Counted from the first letter of the stretch, positions 42,147 through 52,116 are shown. The stretch: 64,000 bases of DNA from JBKEDF01 sp047975325 (GCA_047975325.1 JBKEDF010000050.1:1-64000); one strand, 5' to 3'. Notes: generated from the sequence alone by a model not told the origin. Made by a program: numbers and translations.

Positions 42147-43415
42147 ATGCCAGCCTGCCCCGAACAGGTTTCGCGTGTGACAAGGCCATCTTTTTCCATC
42201 GCCTTCGCCCTTGGCGGGCTCTATCTTGCGCAATCGGTGCCGCTCTATCTGGTGGCGGCGGCATTGCCCCCGATCCTGCGATCGCGCGGGGTCGATCTGG
42301 CGGTGATCGGTGCCTTTGGCGTGCTTCTTGCACCCTGGGTCCTGAAAGCGGCATGGGCGCCACTGATCGACCGGCTGGCCCGCAAGCCACGGGTCGGTCG
42401 AAAGGGCGTGGTCCTGATCTGTCTTGCAGTTACGTTGGGCGCCATCCTTCTGCTTTCGATGCTTGATCCGGTCGCGGATGCGATCCGTTTCTTTCCGGTC
42501 CTGATGGCGATGTCGATCAGTTCCGCCACGCAGGATATCGCCGCCGATGGCTGGGCGGTGGAACATCTTCCGCCCGGGGAACAGGCCACCGGCAATGCCA
42601 TTCAGGCCGGGGCTGTGGCCTTCGGGGTGCTTGTCGGCGGTTCGGGGACACTTTTGCTGATGGATCCGCTGGGCTGGTCACTGACCTTGCAGATCATCGC
42701 CGGGCTGGCGGCAATCTGCATCCTGCCTTTCCTGATCCTGCCCGAAAACCAGGGGCGCCGCCCCCTGCCTGCGGATCATGGCAAGGCTTCCTTCGGCCAT
42801 TTCCTGACTTTGCCGATGGCCGGGGCGATGCTGGCCTTCGCCTTTTTCTTTCGCATGCCCGAAGGGCTGGTCAAGGCCCTGGAACAACCCTTCCTGATCG
42901 ATCGGGGCTTCAGCCTGGTCGAGGTCGGGCTGGTTTCGGGCGGGGCTGCGGCATTGGTGGGCGTTTTCGGCGCCGCAAGTGGCGCTTTCCTGATCCGATG
43001 GGCAGGGCTGCGGCCCTTTTTCGTGGCGCTGATCCTTGGCCGGACCCTGACCTTTGCAGCCTTCTTTGCCGCAGCGATCCTTGATATCGGAACATGGCCG
43101 CTGGTGATCCTTTCGGGCATTGATACCTTCCTGCGCTATGTCGAGATGGTCGGCCTCTACACCGCATTCATGCGGTTTTCTTCGCTGACCCAGGCGGGAA
43201 CGGATTTCACGCTGCTGACCAGTGTAAACCTGCTGACCTACATGCTCGGCAGCATGATTGCCGGCGCCATGGCCTCCGCGCTTGGTTACGGGCCGGTCTT
43301 TGCCCTTGCCGTCTTCCTGTCAGCAATCACCGGCTGGATTGCCGTGACCTGCCTTCCCCGCGCCGTTCGCGAACGGCGCAATTCCCCCAATATCCCAAAG
43401 GAGCATCCCGCATGA
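42147..43415 (+). CDS. MFS transporter of the RhtX/FptX siderophore type
   Basis: The 422-residue protein has about twelve predicted helices; SISSATQDIAADGWAVE near 130 is typical of the AmpG/RhtX group. RhtX and FptX are single-protein inner-membrane importers of rhizobactin and pyochelin. The downstream overlap (ATGA) with a TonB receptor and the upstream siderophore reductase support siderophore import over the AmpG muropeptide role. A 74-base gap precedes it. Confidence 0.85.
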   Translation: MPACPEQVSRVTRPSFSIAFALGGLYLAQSVPLYLVAAALPPILRSRGVDLAVIGAFGVLLAPWVLKAAWAPLIDRLARKPRVGRKGVVLICLAVTLGAILLLSMLDPVADAIRFFPVLMAMSISSATQDIAADGWAVEHLPPGEQATGNAIQAGAVAFGVLVGGSGTLLLMDPLGWSLTLQIIAGLAAICILPFLILPENQGRRPLPADHGKASFGHFLTLPMAGAMLAFAFFFRMPEGLVKALEQPFLIDRGFSLVEVGLVSGGAAALVGVFGAASGAFLIRWAGLRPFFVALILGRTLTFAAFFAAAILDIGTWPLVILSGIDTFLRYVEMVGLYTAFMRFSSLTQAGTDFTLLTSVNLLTYMLGSMIAGAMASALGYGPVFALAVFLSAITGWIAVTCLPRAVRERRNSPNIPKEHPA

Positions 43416-45568
43416 AACTGCATGCCCCCATGACCGGCATCACTCTTGTCGCATTCATGACCGGCCCCGCACCGGCGCAGGAACAGGCCGGTGATCCGGT
43501 CGTTCTGGACGAAATCATCCTTGACGCCAGCCGGACTGGCGCAACCGAAAGCGCCATTCCCGGCGCAGTGCAGGTGCTGGAGGGGGAGGAACTGGAACAG
43601 CGCGTGCAAGGCGGGGAATCCCTTGAACGGGTCCTGGGCGCCACGGTACCGGGTTTCGCCCCCTCCAACGGCACGATCGGCGGGGCCAGCCAGACCCTGC
43701 GGGGTCGTTCCCCCCAGATCCTGATCGACGGCGCGCCGCGCATGTCGGAACTGCGCGGGTTCAGCCGCGAACTTTCCATGATCGACCCCGCCAGTATCGA
43801 ACGGATCGAGATCGTCAAGGGATCAACCGCGCGGTTCGGCAATGGGGCGACCGGCGGCATCATCAATATCGTCACCCGCCTACCCGAAGATGGTGAAAGG
43901 ACCGATCTTTCCTTCGGCCTTTCCACCGGCAACAAGGGCAGTTCCATGGGCGGCAGCCTGTCCTTCGGTCATTCCCGCCACGTCGGCGATCTGGGGATCC
44001 GACTGGAACTGTCACACCGGGCAAGCAATGATCTTTACGATGGCGATGGCAACCGGATCCCTTCCGATCCGGTCATTGGTCAGGGCAACGCGGATAATGC
44101 CCGCAAGACCGCCGGCGCGGTGGCTTTCGACTGGCGTTCGGGCAACCATGAGGTAACAGGCAGGATCGGCGCCTATAACTTCACGCAGGAGATCGACAAA
44201 TTCACCAATTACGGGACAGATCCCGTCAGCGTGGACAGCACCGATTATTCCGGCAGGGATGTGACGGACAAGGGCCGCTACGCCACCTTGAACTGGCGCA
44301 ACAGTGACACTGCCATCGGTGAAACGGAACTGAGCCTCTATACCAGCCGGACCAAACGGCGCGCGGCCTTCGTTCCCGCCGGGATCGCCAATCCACTTTA
44401 TTATCCGATCAGCCCCACAGACCCAACGCAGGACCCGAATGCGCAAAGCGAACTGACGACCAGGACCCTTGGCGCGCGTTTCACCGTGCGCACAGCGCTG
44501 GATGGCTGGCGCGAGGGGGCGCAGCTTACCTGGGGCCTCGATATCGGCCATGACAATGTCAGCCAGCGCGATCAGGCCGGACGGCACCTTATCGCACCAA
44601 TGAAACAGGACAGCGTGGCAGGTTTCGCGCAGCTCGACCTGCCTCTGGGTAATGTCGATCTCAGCGCCGGGCTGCGGGCTGAAAGATTTTCACTTTCGGT
44701 AAGGGATTTCATCCGTCCCGATGCCATACAACTGACCGCGGGCGGCCCGGTCCTTCTGCCTGCAGTCAATGTGACGGGCGGCGATTTCGACTATGACGCC
44801 CTGGTCGGCAATATCGGTGCGGTCTGGCATGCCTCACCCCGGTTCGATCTCTTCGCGGGAATAAGCCAGGGGTTCTCGGTGCCTGATGTTGGCGGGTTTA
44901 CCCGTCGCGCCATGGCCGCCAATCCCTTTCTGCCCGGACAGACGGTATCCTTTGCATCGCTGCGCCCCGAGGCGCAAAAGGTGAATACGGCGGAACTGGG
45001 GCTACGGTATTTCGGTGAACGGCTTGATGCCTCGGCCTCGGTCTTCATGTCCGAATCCGATGAGGGCACGGTTTTCGACAGCGCGACCAATACGGTTACC
45101 CAGCAGAAGGAACGTATCTGGGGCGGGGAGGCCGCGCTGCGTTACACGGTCAATGACGCGCTGCATTTCGGGGGCCTTCTGGGCTGGCAGGAAGGCAAAT
45201 ACGATACCGATGGCGACGGATCCCGTGAAAGCTGGCTGCCCAACAACCGGATCCCCACACCTTTCACCGCCACGTTGACAGCGGGCTACCGGTTTGAAAA
45301 CGGCCTGCGGCTGGATGGGGAACTGGTCTATGCAGCAGGGCGGCATAAGGCAGGCCAGCCACACCTTGATGAAATGGTGACGGTGAACCTTTATGGTGCC
45401 TATCCGCTGGGCGCGGGAAACATGGTTTTCGGGGTGACGAACCTGCTGGACCGGGCGCAGAACAACATCACCGCCAGTTCGGTTCGCGAAAATCCCCTGA
45501 CGGGCGATGCCATCCGCGTGGCCGATCAGGGGCGGCGCATCTTCCTGGGCTACGGGTTGAGCTTCTGA
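43412..45568 (+). CDS. TonB-dependent siderophore receptor
   Basis: The 718-residue outer membrane protein has a signal peptide (cleaved after about 22, PAPAQ), a TonB-box-like DEIILDASR, the plug domain (GAVQVLEGEELEQ, QILIDGAP, IERIEIVKGSTARFGNGATGG split at 100-155) and a 22-strand barrel ending in YGLSF with terminal Phe. It imports ferric siderophore by TonB energy; the class with RhtX-type permeases includes rhizobactin and aerobactin receptors. No siderophore synthesis genes are in the window, so it may use xenosiderophores. Converges on hmuV. Confidence 0.9.
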   Translation: MKLHAPMTGITLVAFMTGPAPAQEQAGDPVVLDEIILDASRTGATESAIPGAVQVLEGEELEQRVQGGESLERVLGATVPGFAPSNGTIGGASQTLRGRSPQILIDGAPRMSELRGFSRELSMIDPASIERIEIVKGSTARFGNGATGGIINIVTRLPEDGERTDLSFGLSTGNKGSSMGGSLSFGHSRHVGDLGIRLELSHRASNDLYDGDGNRIPSDPVIGQGNADNARKTAGAVAFDWRSGNHEVTGRIGAYNFTQEIDKFTNYGTDPVSVDSTDYSGRDVTDKGRYATLNWRNSDTAIGETELSLYTSRTKRRAAFVPAGIANPLYYPISPTDPTQDPNAQSELTTRTLGARFTVRTALDGWREGAQLTWGLDIGHDNVSQRDQAGRHLIAPMKQDSVAGFAQLDLPLGNVDLSAGLRAERFSLSVRDFIRPDAIQLTAGGPVLLPAVNVTGGDFDYDALVGNIGAVWHASPRFDLFAGISQGFSVPDVGGFTRRAMAANPFLPGQTVSFASLRPEAQKVNTAELGLRYFGERLDASASVFMSESDEGTVFDSATNTVTQQKERIWGGEAALRYTVNDALHFGGLLGWQEGKYDTDGDGSRESWLPNNRIPTPFTATLTAGYRFENGLRLDGELVYAAGRHKAGQPHLDEMVTVNLYGAYPLGAGNMVFGVTNLLDRAQNNITASSVRENPLTGDAIRVADQGRRIFLGYGLSF

Positions 45569-45604
45569 TCCGGGAAAACGACACCAAAACGGGCCGCAAT
45601 CCGC

Positions 45605-46420
45605 CTATCGGGTGGCGGCCCAGCCCGAAGCCTGTGGCAGGATCCAGGGGCCATCGGCCGGGGGTTTGGTATTGGTGCGCAGCTTGCAACCATAGCAGAT
45701 CGACAGGTCGTTATCGTTCAGAACCTCGGCCGGACGGCCTGCGGCCCGTTCCCGGCCCTGCATCATCAGCAGGACATGATCAGCAAACATCGCGGTCAGA
45801 TTCAGATCATGCATGACGGCGATCACCCCCCCGCCGGCCCGGGCATAGTCGCGTGCCATCTGCATCACCTGCAGCTGATGGGCGATATCCAGCGCCGAAA
45901 CAGGTTCATCCAGAAACAACCAGCGGGGGGAGCCATCAAGTACCGGCTCCCAGATCTGCACCAGCACGCGTGCAAGCTGGGCACGTTGCCTTTCGCCGCC
46001 TGAAAGCTGCTGCACCAGCCGTCCCTCATAACCGCGCAAACCGACCTTTTCGATGGCGCGCATCGGCAGGCTGTCATGGTCCTCGATCCGGGCGGAAGCC
46101 AGCCCCGCCGTCAAACCCAGCCTTACCAGTTCCAGCACGGTAAAGGGAAAGGAGATGGATCCCGATTGCGGCAGCACCGCACGCAGCCGCGCCAGATCGG
46201 GTGAGGAGATCCGGGCCATGTCACGCCCGTTGATTTCCACCCTGCCCCGATGGCGGATTTCACCCGTCAGCGCATTCAGGAGCGTGGTCTTGCCCGATCC
46301 GTTCGGCCCGACTATCGCGGCCAGTTCGCCCGCACGCGCCGTAAAGGCCACATCGTCAAGCGCCTTGCGTACGCCATAGTTCACGGTAATGCCGGAAGCA
46401 CGAATTTCCATGTCAGGCAT
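45605..46420 (-). CDS. hmuV: Heme ABC transporter ATP-binding protein
   Basis: This 271-residue ATPase has Walker A GPNGSGKT (about 39-46), signature LSGGERQRAQLARV (about 142), Walker B WLFLDEPVSALD and H-loop MHDLNL. The FepC-like length and the order in the operon identify it as HmuV. Overlaps hmuU's stop by eight bases (ATGCCTGA); an ATG three codons in is equally possible. It ends the heme operon. Confidence 0.92.
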   Translation of the reverse strand: MPDMEIRASGITVNYGVRKALDDVAFTARAGELAAIVGPNGSGKTTLLNALTGEIRHRGRVEINGRDMARISSPDLARLRAVLPQSGSISFPFTVLELVRLGLTAGLASARIEDHDSLPMRAIEKVGLRGYEGRLVQQLSGGERQRAQLARVLVQIWEPVLDGSPRWLFLDEPVSALDIAHQLQVMQMARDYARAGGGVIAVMHDLNLTAMFADHVLLMMQGRERAAGRPAEVLNDNDLSICYGCKLRTNTKPPADGPWILPQASGWAATR

Positions 46421-47498
46421 CCAGAATATTGCGGTTTTTCAAAAGGATCCACAAAAAGAACGGCCCCCCCATGATGGCAGTCACGATACCGATGGGCAAT
46501 TCTGCCGGGGCAATGACCACACGGCTGACCATATCGGCCAAAAGCAACACGACAGCCCCCAGCAGTGCGGCATTGGGCAAAAGCGCGCGATGTTCCGGCC
46601 CCTGCAGCAATCGCAGAAGATGCGGCACCACGATACCGATGAACCCGATCCCGCCGGTGATCGCCACCGCCGCCCCGACCGACCCCGCAACCGAAAGGAT
46701 CGCGATGCGTTTCATCCTTTGCGTATCGATCCCCATATGCTGGGCAACGGCCTCCCCCAATGCCAGCGCATCAAGCGCGCGAGCCAGAAAAGGCGCCGCA
46801 GCAAGCGCCAGCACGATGATCGGCCCTGCGGCTGCAAGCTTTGCCCAGTTTGCCCCCGCCACCGACCCCATACCCCAGAAGGTCAGATCACGAAGCTGGT
46901 TGTCATCGGCCTTGTAGACAATCAGCCCGGTCAGCGCACCCGTCAGCGCCCCAAGCGCGATCCCCGCCAGAAGCATCGTGGCAACCGAGGTCCGCCCACC
47001 CCGGGTGGCCACCCGATAAAGGACAAGGGTGGAAATCCAGCCACCCAGAAACGCTGCAAAGGGGATCAGATACCCCCCTGCCAATCCCAGGATTGCCGCA
47101 GGCAGAAATCCTCCCAGCACGATGGCCGCCACGGCACCAAACCCGGCCCCCGCGCTGACACCGACAAGCCCCGGATCGGCCAGCGGATTACGGAAAAGCC
47201 CCTGCATTACCGCACCCGAAACCGCCAGCGCCGCCCCCACAAGCGCGCCGGTCAACACCCGTGGCAGGCGGATATCCCAAATGATGGTCATGTCCCGGGC
47301 GGAGGCCTGGGCCAGGTCGAAACGGGCCAGAAGCGCACCGATCACATCGGTATCCCCCGCAGCCCCCCAACCAAGCCCGAACAGCATGGCCAGCACCAGC
47401 GCGAGGATCAGCAGCATCCGTAAGACCGCTGCCCTGCCGCGACGATCCCCGGCCAGATGGCGGCCCGATACCGAATGTTGTGGCAGGGCGACCATCAT
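46413..47498 (-). CDS. hmuU: Heme ABC transporter permease, FecCD family
   Basis: This 361-residue permease has eight to ten hydrophobic helices and FecCD hallmarks: RLPRVLTGALVGAALAVSG (about 87-105), QGLFRNPLADPGLVGVSAGA split over 110-130, and PHLLRLLQGPEHR, which docks on the ATPase. It forms the heme channel of the inner membrane. The ATG overlaps hmuT's stop by four bases. Confidence 0.92.
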   Translation of the reverse strand: MMVALPQHSVSGRHLAGDRRGRAAVLRMLLILALVLAMLFGLGWGAAGDTDVIGALLARFDLAQASARDMTIIWDIRLPRVLTGALVGAALAVSGAVMQGLFRNPLADPGLVGVSAGAGFGAVAAIVLGGFLPAAILGLAGGYLIPFAAFLGGWISTLVLYRVATRGGRTSVATMLLAGIALGALTGALTGLIVYKADDNQLRDLTFWGMGSVAGANWAKLAAAGPIIVLALAAAPFLARALDALALGEAVAQHMGIDTQRMKRIAILSVAGSVGAAVAITGGIGFIGIVVPHLLRLLQGPEHRALLPNAALLGAVVLLLADMVSRVVIAPAELPIGIVTAIMGGPFFLWILLKNRNILDA

Positions 47499-48349
47499 CC
47501 CCCGCCCGCGCCGCGCAGATCCGTCATCAGCTTGCGGGCAAATTCGGCGGTGCGCGGACCAAATCCAAGCGCCGCACCATTCACCAATACCAGCGCGCCC
47601 GCCTCTCCGGCCGGGGTCTGCTGAATGGCCGGGAGTTCCATGACATCCTCCCGGCCATTATCGATGGGTCCTGCGCCGGTTGGCTGGATCATCACGATCA
47701 CCTCCGGCGCGGCGGCGATCACGGCCTCATCCGACATGATCTTGTAACCTTCATAATCCCGCGCCATGACATTTTCACCACCTGCCAGGGCTATGATCCC
47801 ATCCGCCCCGGTCCCGCGACCGGCGACATTCAACCGGCCGCCCTGATTGGAAAGGACAAACATCACACGCGGTCTGGTACCCCGGGAGGCCTCATCAGCC
47901 AGCGCAACAAGATCGGCTTCAACGCGATCAGCCAGATCCGCCGCCTGTTCCCTGCTGTCAATGGCCTCCCCCACCTGCCGGATCGCGGCCACCACCGCTT
48001 GCGGGGTAAAGGCATCATGGATCTCGACGATTGGCACGGCGGCGGCCCGAAGCTGATCCAGCGCATCCGGGGGTCCGGCAGTATCGCGCATGATAATCAG
48101 ATCCGGGCCAACGGAAAGCACGCCCTCCGCCGAAAGGCGGCGCATATAACCGATATCGGGCAATTCGCCGACCTCATCGGGCCAGATGGAGGTCGTATCA
48201 CGGGCCACGATGCGTTCCCCCGCGCCCAGGGCAAAGACGATTTCTGTCACCGGGCCGCCTATGGTGACGATCCGCCGGGCATCGGGATAGCTTTCCGCCC
48301 CTGCGGAAAGCGGGGCCAGCAGCAGCGCAGCCAGCAGAAGGGGTTTCAT
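47495..48349 (-). CDS. hmuT: Periplasmic heme-binding protein
   Basis: The 284-residue class III binding protein has a signal peptide (MKPLLLAALLLAPLSAGA) and the domain starts RRIVTIGGPVTEIVFALGAG. Tyr67-like residue in LPDIGYMRRLSAEG matches the heme-binding Tyr region of HmuT/ShuT proteins. It hands heme from the outer membrane receptor to HmuUV. Coupled by ATGA to hmuS upstream and hmuU downstream. Confidence 0.9.
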   Translation of the reverse strand: MKPLLLAALLLAPLSAGAESYPDARRIVTIGGPVTEIVFALGAGERIVARDTTSIWPDEVGELPDIGYMRRLSAEGVLSVGPDLIIMRDTAGPPDALDQLRAAAVPIVEIHDAFTPQAVVAAIRQVGEAIDSREQAADLADRVEADLVALADEASRGTRPRVMFVLSNQGGRLNVAGRGTGADGIIALAGGENVMARDYEGYKIMSDEAVIAAAPEVIVMIQPTGAGPIDNGREDVMELPAIQQTPAGEAGALVLVNGAALGFGPRTAEFARKLMTDLRGAGGG

Positions 48350-49392
48350 TCCGCAGCCTCCCGCCGGGCGGGCAACCCATCAAGGATGTCATGCCAGCGC
48401 GCAAGTTCATCATCCTCGCTTTCCCGCTGTCCGAAACACTGAAAGATCAGCCCCCCTTCGGCATCGAAGGCCTCCAGCGAAACCGCAGGGCCACGTTTGG
48501 TGGGCTTGTCGATGACGTAAAGTTCTGCCACATCGCCCGCGCGCAGATGCATATGGAACCTGTCATCCAGCACATTCAGCCAAGGGCCGACCGTCTTGAT
48601 ATTTTCGAAAAGACCCCAATGGATCTGGATATTGCCGCGATTGCCGACAAAGTAGATCACCTTCTGCCCGGCTTCAGCAGTCTTTTCGAAAAAGGCCGGA
48701 ACCGCCCCGGGATCAACGGCACGGGCAAAGGGATGACCCGCCAGATGATAGGCCCCAAGACGGTTCATCCCCAGTTTCGATGTCAGGCGGTTGAACTGAT
48801 GGGTGTCGGTCATGCGTTTCCATTCCTCTACCAGCACATCGCGCTTGGCAGAGTTGGTCCTTGGCCCCTCGACAGGCGGGCGCGGCGCAACCTCGATCCG
48901 GTCGGAACTGTCGCCTGTGGCAAGTTTTTCAACCAGTGGTGCCCAGGCCTCTTCATGCGATCCCTCACGAAGATAGACCTTTTGCAGCGCATCACCGGCC
49001 AGATCGAAAAACTGCAGGCTGCGGCGCAATCCGCGCGGGGTTTCTTCCTCCAGCGCGAAACCGAAACCCCAATGTTTGGGAAAGATCCGGGTGTCGATTT
49101 CCTTGCCCAGCACCATCGCGGCATGAGGGCCCGAACGATAATCTTCAAACGTCCCCACGCGTTCATGCACGCAGGCATCATTGCGCGTCAGCGCAAGGAC
49201 ATCGCCCAGTTCCTTCAGCAGCGGCATGACAGTATCGGGGCTATGGGCGATCCGCGTCGCACCATGACCGATCCGGGCCGCGACAAGCTGCGCCTCGGAA
49301 ATACCGAGGGAAGCGGCAAGATCCCGGTCGCGCTTGCCATCGGCATTTTCCCGGGCAGCACGGATTTCAGCGGCGGAGAGCATTTCAGACAT
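48346..49392 (-). CDS. hmuS: Hemin-degrading/heme-handling factor
   Basis: The 348-residue HemS/ChuX-type protein has two homologous halves (about 15-165 and 185-340). The C-terminal block contains IQIHWGLFENIKTVGPWLN and the conserved His in HMHLRAGDVAELYVIDKPT region. It binds heme in the cytoplasm and, in some members, releases iron. Its order after the receptor gene (hmuR-S-T-U-V) is the standard one. The gene starts 70 bases past the receptor stop. Confidence 0.91.
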   Translation of the reverse strand: MSEMLSAAEIRAARENADGKRDRDLAASLGISEAQLVAARIGHGATRIAHSPDTVMPLLKELGDVLALTRNDACVHERVGTFEDYRSGPHAAMVLGKEIDTRIFPKHWGFGFALEEETPRGLRRSLQFFDLAGDALQKVYLREGSHEEAWAPLVEKLATGDSSDRIEVAPRPPVEGPRTNSAKRDVLVEEWKRMTDTHQFNRLTSKLGMNRLGAYHLAGHPFARAVDPGAVPAFFEKTAEAGQKVIYFVGNRGNIQIHWGLFENIKTVGPWLNVLDDRFHMHLRAGDVAELYVIDKPTKRGPAVSLEAFDAEGGLIFQCFGQRESEDDELARWHDILDGLPARREAAE

Positions 49393-49462
49393 GGCATTTT
49401 CCTCAATGGATGACGGGCGGCGCGCAAAAGAGGGAAGACACGCGCCGCCCTGGGAAGCTCGC

Positions 49463-51469
49463 TCAAAACAGCTTGGCGAGCGACAGGTTAAGTGACCGGC
49501 CCGGTGCGGGACGGCTGCTCAGATAGGGTTGGTAGGATTCGTCGAAGAGATTATCGACCGAAGCCCTGAACTCCACCCCGGCCATCGGGCCGGAGATCGG
49601 ACGATAGGCCGCCGAAAGCCCGTAAACCGTATGGGAGGCGGAAGGTGCGGTCGGCCCCGACGTATCGCTGCTGCGGTCGTTTGACCAGGCATGGATCGCC
49701 TCGACCGACAGGTCGAGTTGATCATCCATGAACCGCTTGCCCAGACGCAAAAGCGCGGTATCGGCGGGGGCATTGTTGAAAAACTGCCCGTCACCCCATT
49801 TACCGCGTACGCGGCTTGCGTTGAAATCCACATAGAATTGCGGGTGGGCATAGGACAGTTCAATTTCAATCCCGTGCAGCTTGATCTTATCGCTGGTCGG
49901 GTTGGTATAGGTTGTGTTATTCCAGATACGGGTATCGAAACCCGTCAACTTGGCATTGAAATTGTCTTCCGCGGTCCAAAGGCTGGTGGCCGCATAGGAA
50001 AACCCCGCCTCATAGGTCGTGGCCTGTTCCGGCAGGTCCCGCCGGGTCGGATCGCGCAGATCATCGATGATCGGCAGGTTTTCATTATAGGCCACCGTGC
50101 CGAAAAGGGCCAAACCGTTATCAAAGGCATAGCGCGCCGAAACCGCGCCGGCCCAGGCATCCTTCTTGAATTCGGTCCCATCCAGCGGCCCCGGCACACC
50201 ACGATAGGGCGCCTCATTTCCCCTGGAGGTCAGGGTTTGCGATTCATAGCGCAATTGCGGGGTTACGGTGAAATTGCCGATTTCCATACGGTCGGTCAGA
50301 TAAAGGGCTACATATTCATCTGTTCCGCCCGGAGCCGAACCGGAATTGGTGCCGGTATCGGTCAATGAACTGCGTTTCCGCCGACCGATCTCCAGCCCGC
50401 CAAGCAGATTGTGATCCACCGATCCCGTGGCAAAGACCGCTTCATTTTCCAGACGGAAATTCAGGGTCTTGGTGCGGTTATCGGCATTGTAGATATCCGA
50501 ACTGACCGTATCCGAGATATTGGCGATTTCCTCATCCGAAAAGCTCAGCTTTGCGGTCAGGTTGATGAAATCATTGCCCAGCGGATCATAATTCAGCGCC
50601 AGATAAGCCGTGGTATCGGTAATATCGGCATTGACGCGCGCGGGAAAAAGCGAACCGATATAGTCGTAATTCACGTCCCTGAGCCGGTTTTTCGACCGTG
50701 ATACCGATCCCGTCAGGCTAAGATCTTCACTAAGACGATATTTGACCTTGATCAGCCCCGAGGGCAGCCGGAAAAGCGTATCAGCCTCTTCCGTCCCATC
50801 GCCATCCTCGTAGTTTTCCGAGTCGCGATACCCTGCAAAGCCGATCACATCGAGCCGGTCATCCGGCGCAAAGGCGAGGATCCCCGTGGCAAGCCTGCCA
50901 TTGCCATTGGTTTCATATCCCGTCTTCAGGCGAAATGCGAAACTGTCACCATCGTTCAGGAAATCGGCGGCGTCCTTTGTCACTGCTTCGATCGTTCCCC
51001 CTATGGCGCCTGCGCTGAAACGGAAACTTTCTGTCGGGCCACGGATCACGGTGATTTCCTTGAACAATTCCGGCTCCATCGTCAGAAGGCTGCCCTGCCG
51101 ATAGATCTCCTCCTGCCCTTTTGGCACGCCATCGATGACCAGGTTGACCTTGCTGTTGGACCCGTAGGTGCCCGCATCGGCGCCAAGCCCCCGGATATTC
51201 ACCGCCGAACCCTGCGGGGTTGCCGCGTTGGACAGGGTCACGCCGGGAACCGTCCCGATAAGTTCCGCCAGGGTGGAGGCCTGACGGGCATCAAGCTCCT
51301 CCTGCTCAACAACCGTTTTTGGCGTGGCTGTTTCTGTGGCAACCTTGCGCAGGCTTTCCTCCAGGGTGATCGTCCCCAGAAGGCCGTCCTGTGCGGCTGT
51401 GGAAGTCGCCAGTGCCTGAACCGCAAGCATCATTGCGGCGCTGGCCCCCAGCGTGGTGCGCGTTTTCAT
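49463..51469 (-). CDS. hmuR: TonB-dependent heme/hemoglobin receptor
   Basis: The 668-residue outer membrane receptor starts at 51469 after GGAGAAAG. A signal peptide ends near 26 (STAAQ). The plug has ETATPKTVVEQEELD, TLAELIGTVPGVTLSN, VNIRGLGADAG and VIRGPTESFRFSAGAIGG in order; the barrel ends SLNLSLAKLF with terminal Phe. It is the first gene of the hmuRSTUV operon. The divergent promoter region carries candidate sites and is listed separately. Confidence 0.9.
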   Translation of the reverse strand: MKTRTTLGASAAMMLAVQALATSTAAQDGLLGTITLEESLRKVATETATPKTVVEQEELDARQASTLAELIGTVPGVTLSNAATPQGSAVNIRGLGADAGTYGSNSKVNLVIDGVPKGQEEIYRQGSLLTMEPELFKEITVIRGPTESFRFSAGAIGGTIEAVTKDAADFLNDGDSFAFRLKTGYETNGNGRLATGILAFAPDDRLDVIGFAGYRDSENYEDGDGTEEADTLFRLPSGLIKVKYRLSEDLSLTGSVSRSKNRLRDVNYDYIGSLFPARVNADITDTTAYLALNYDPLGNDFINLTAKLSFSDEEIANISDTVSSDIYNADNRTKTLNFRLENEAVFATGSVDHNLLGGLEIGRRKRSSLTDTGTNSGSAPGGTDEYVALYLTDRMEIGNFTVTPQLRYESQTLTSRGNEAPYRGVPGPLDGTEFKKDAWAGAVSARYAFDNGLALFGTVAYNENLPIIDDLRDPTRRDLPEQATTYEAGFSYAATSLWTAEDNFNAKLTGFDTRIWNNTTYTNPTSDKIKLHGIEIELSYAHPQFYVDFNASRVRGKWGDGQFFNNAPADTALLRLGKRFMDDQLDLSVEAIHAWSNDRSSDTSGPTAPSASHTVYGLSAAYRPISGPMAGVEFRASVDNLFDESYQPYLSSRPAPGRSLNLSLAKLF

Positions 51470-51537
51470 TATCTTTCTCCGGCAAGTCGATCCGTTCCTG
51501 GCTGCCAAAGACGGGTCGCTCGCACGGGTTGGGCAGC

Positions 51538-51566
51538 GGGTTAGATTAACCAATTAATTTTGTCAA
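51538..51566 (-). promoter_or_regulatory. Promoter of hmuR with an operator-like palindrome at the -10 element
   Basis: On the minus strand TTGACA (51566-51561) is followed after 17 bases by TAACCC (51543-51538). A perfect GGTTA-GAT-TAACC inverted repeat (51539-51551) covers the -10 element, a normal place for an iron-responsive repressor. I could not match it to a Fur, RirA or Irr consensus with confidence. Confidence 0.5.
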
Positions 51567-51650
51567 GTATTAGGCGGCTGAAGGCCCAACCTGCCAAGGC
51601 AGACCGGAGCCCTTTACAATTCATACTAAAAAAGTAAGAAATAACACAAC

Positions 51651-51671
51651 ATCCGATCCTGATCGTCGGAT
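51651..51671 (+). promoter_or_regulatory. Inverted repeat ahead of the exb/tonB operon
   Basis: ATCCGA and TCGGAT (51651-51656, 51666-51671) face each other across nine bases, about 30 bases before the start of the small secreted protein. It could be an operator or a leader hairpin. The AT-rich stretch just before it (51613-51645) probably holds the promoter, but I could not place a clean -35/-10. Confidence 0.3.
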
Positions 51672-51702
51672 CCAACCAATAAGAGTTGAAAGAAGGAACC
51701 CG

Positions 51703-52116
51703 ATGCGATCTGCCTTACTGCTTGCAATGATCTGCTTCGCCAGCCCTGCCCCTGCACAGGATGGCAAGGCAGCACTTACGATTGAGGTCAATGCAGCACA
51801 ATCTGTTGAAAACGGCTGCAACCTTTCCTTCCTGGTGGAAAATTCGCTGGATAGCGACATCGCCGGCGCAGTGTTCGAAACCGTAATTTTCAATGCCGAG
51901 GGGCAGGTCGCGCGGATGACGCTTTTCGATTTCGGGGCGCTGCCCGCAGGACGACCCCGCGTGCGGCAATTCGTGCTGGGCGGGCAGGGCTGCGATGCCA
52001 TCGGGCGGATCCTATTCAACGGCGCACAAAGCTGCACGGGTGAAGGGCTGACCCCCGCCGCCTGTGAAGCCGCGCTGAAACTGCAAAGCCGAACCAATAT
52101 CGAGGTGGCAGGATGA
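51703..52116 (+). CDS. Small secreted protein of the exb/tonB operon, function unknown
   Basis: The 137-residue protein has a signal peptide (MRSALLLAMICFASPAPAQ) and a mature part with four Cys residues, suggesting two disulfides. GAAGGAAC precedes the ATG. I do not recognise a domain. Its stop overlaps the exbB start by ATGA, so it is made with ExbB, ExbD and TonB. A periplasmic role in TonB-driven heme or siderophore uptake is inferred from position only. Confidence 0.75.
   Translation: MRSALLLAMICFASPAPAQDGKAALTIEVNAAQSVENGCNLSFLVENSLDSDIAGAVFETVIFNAEGQVARMTLFDFGALPAGRPRVRQFVLGGQGCDAIGRILFNGAQSCTGEGLTPAACEAALKLQSRTNIEVAG

Noticed and set aside
42147..43415. AmpG muropeptide permease
   Set aside because: The fold family is shared, but the gene lies between a siderophore-interacting protein and a coupled TonB receptor, which fits RhtX/FptX.
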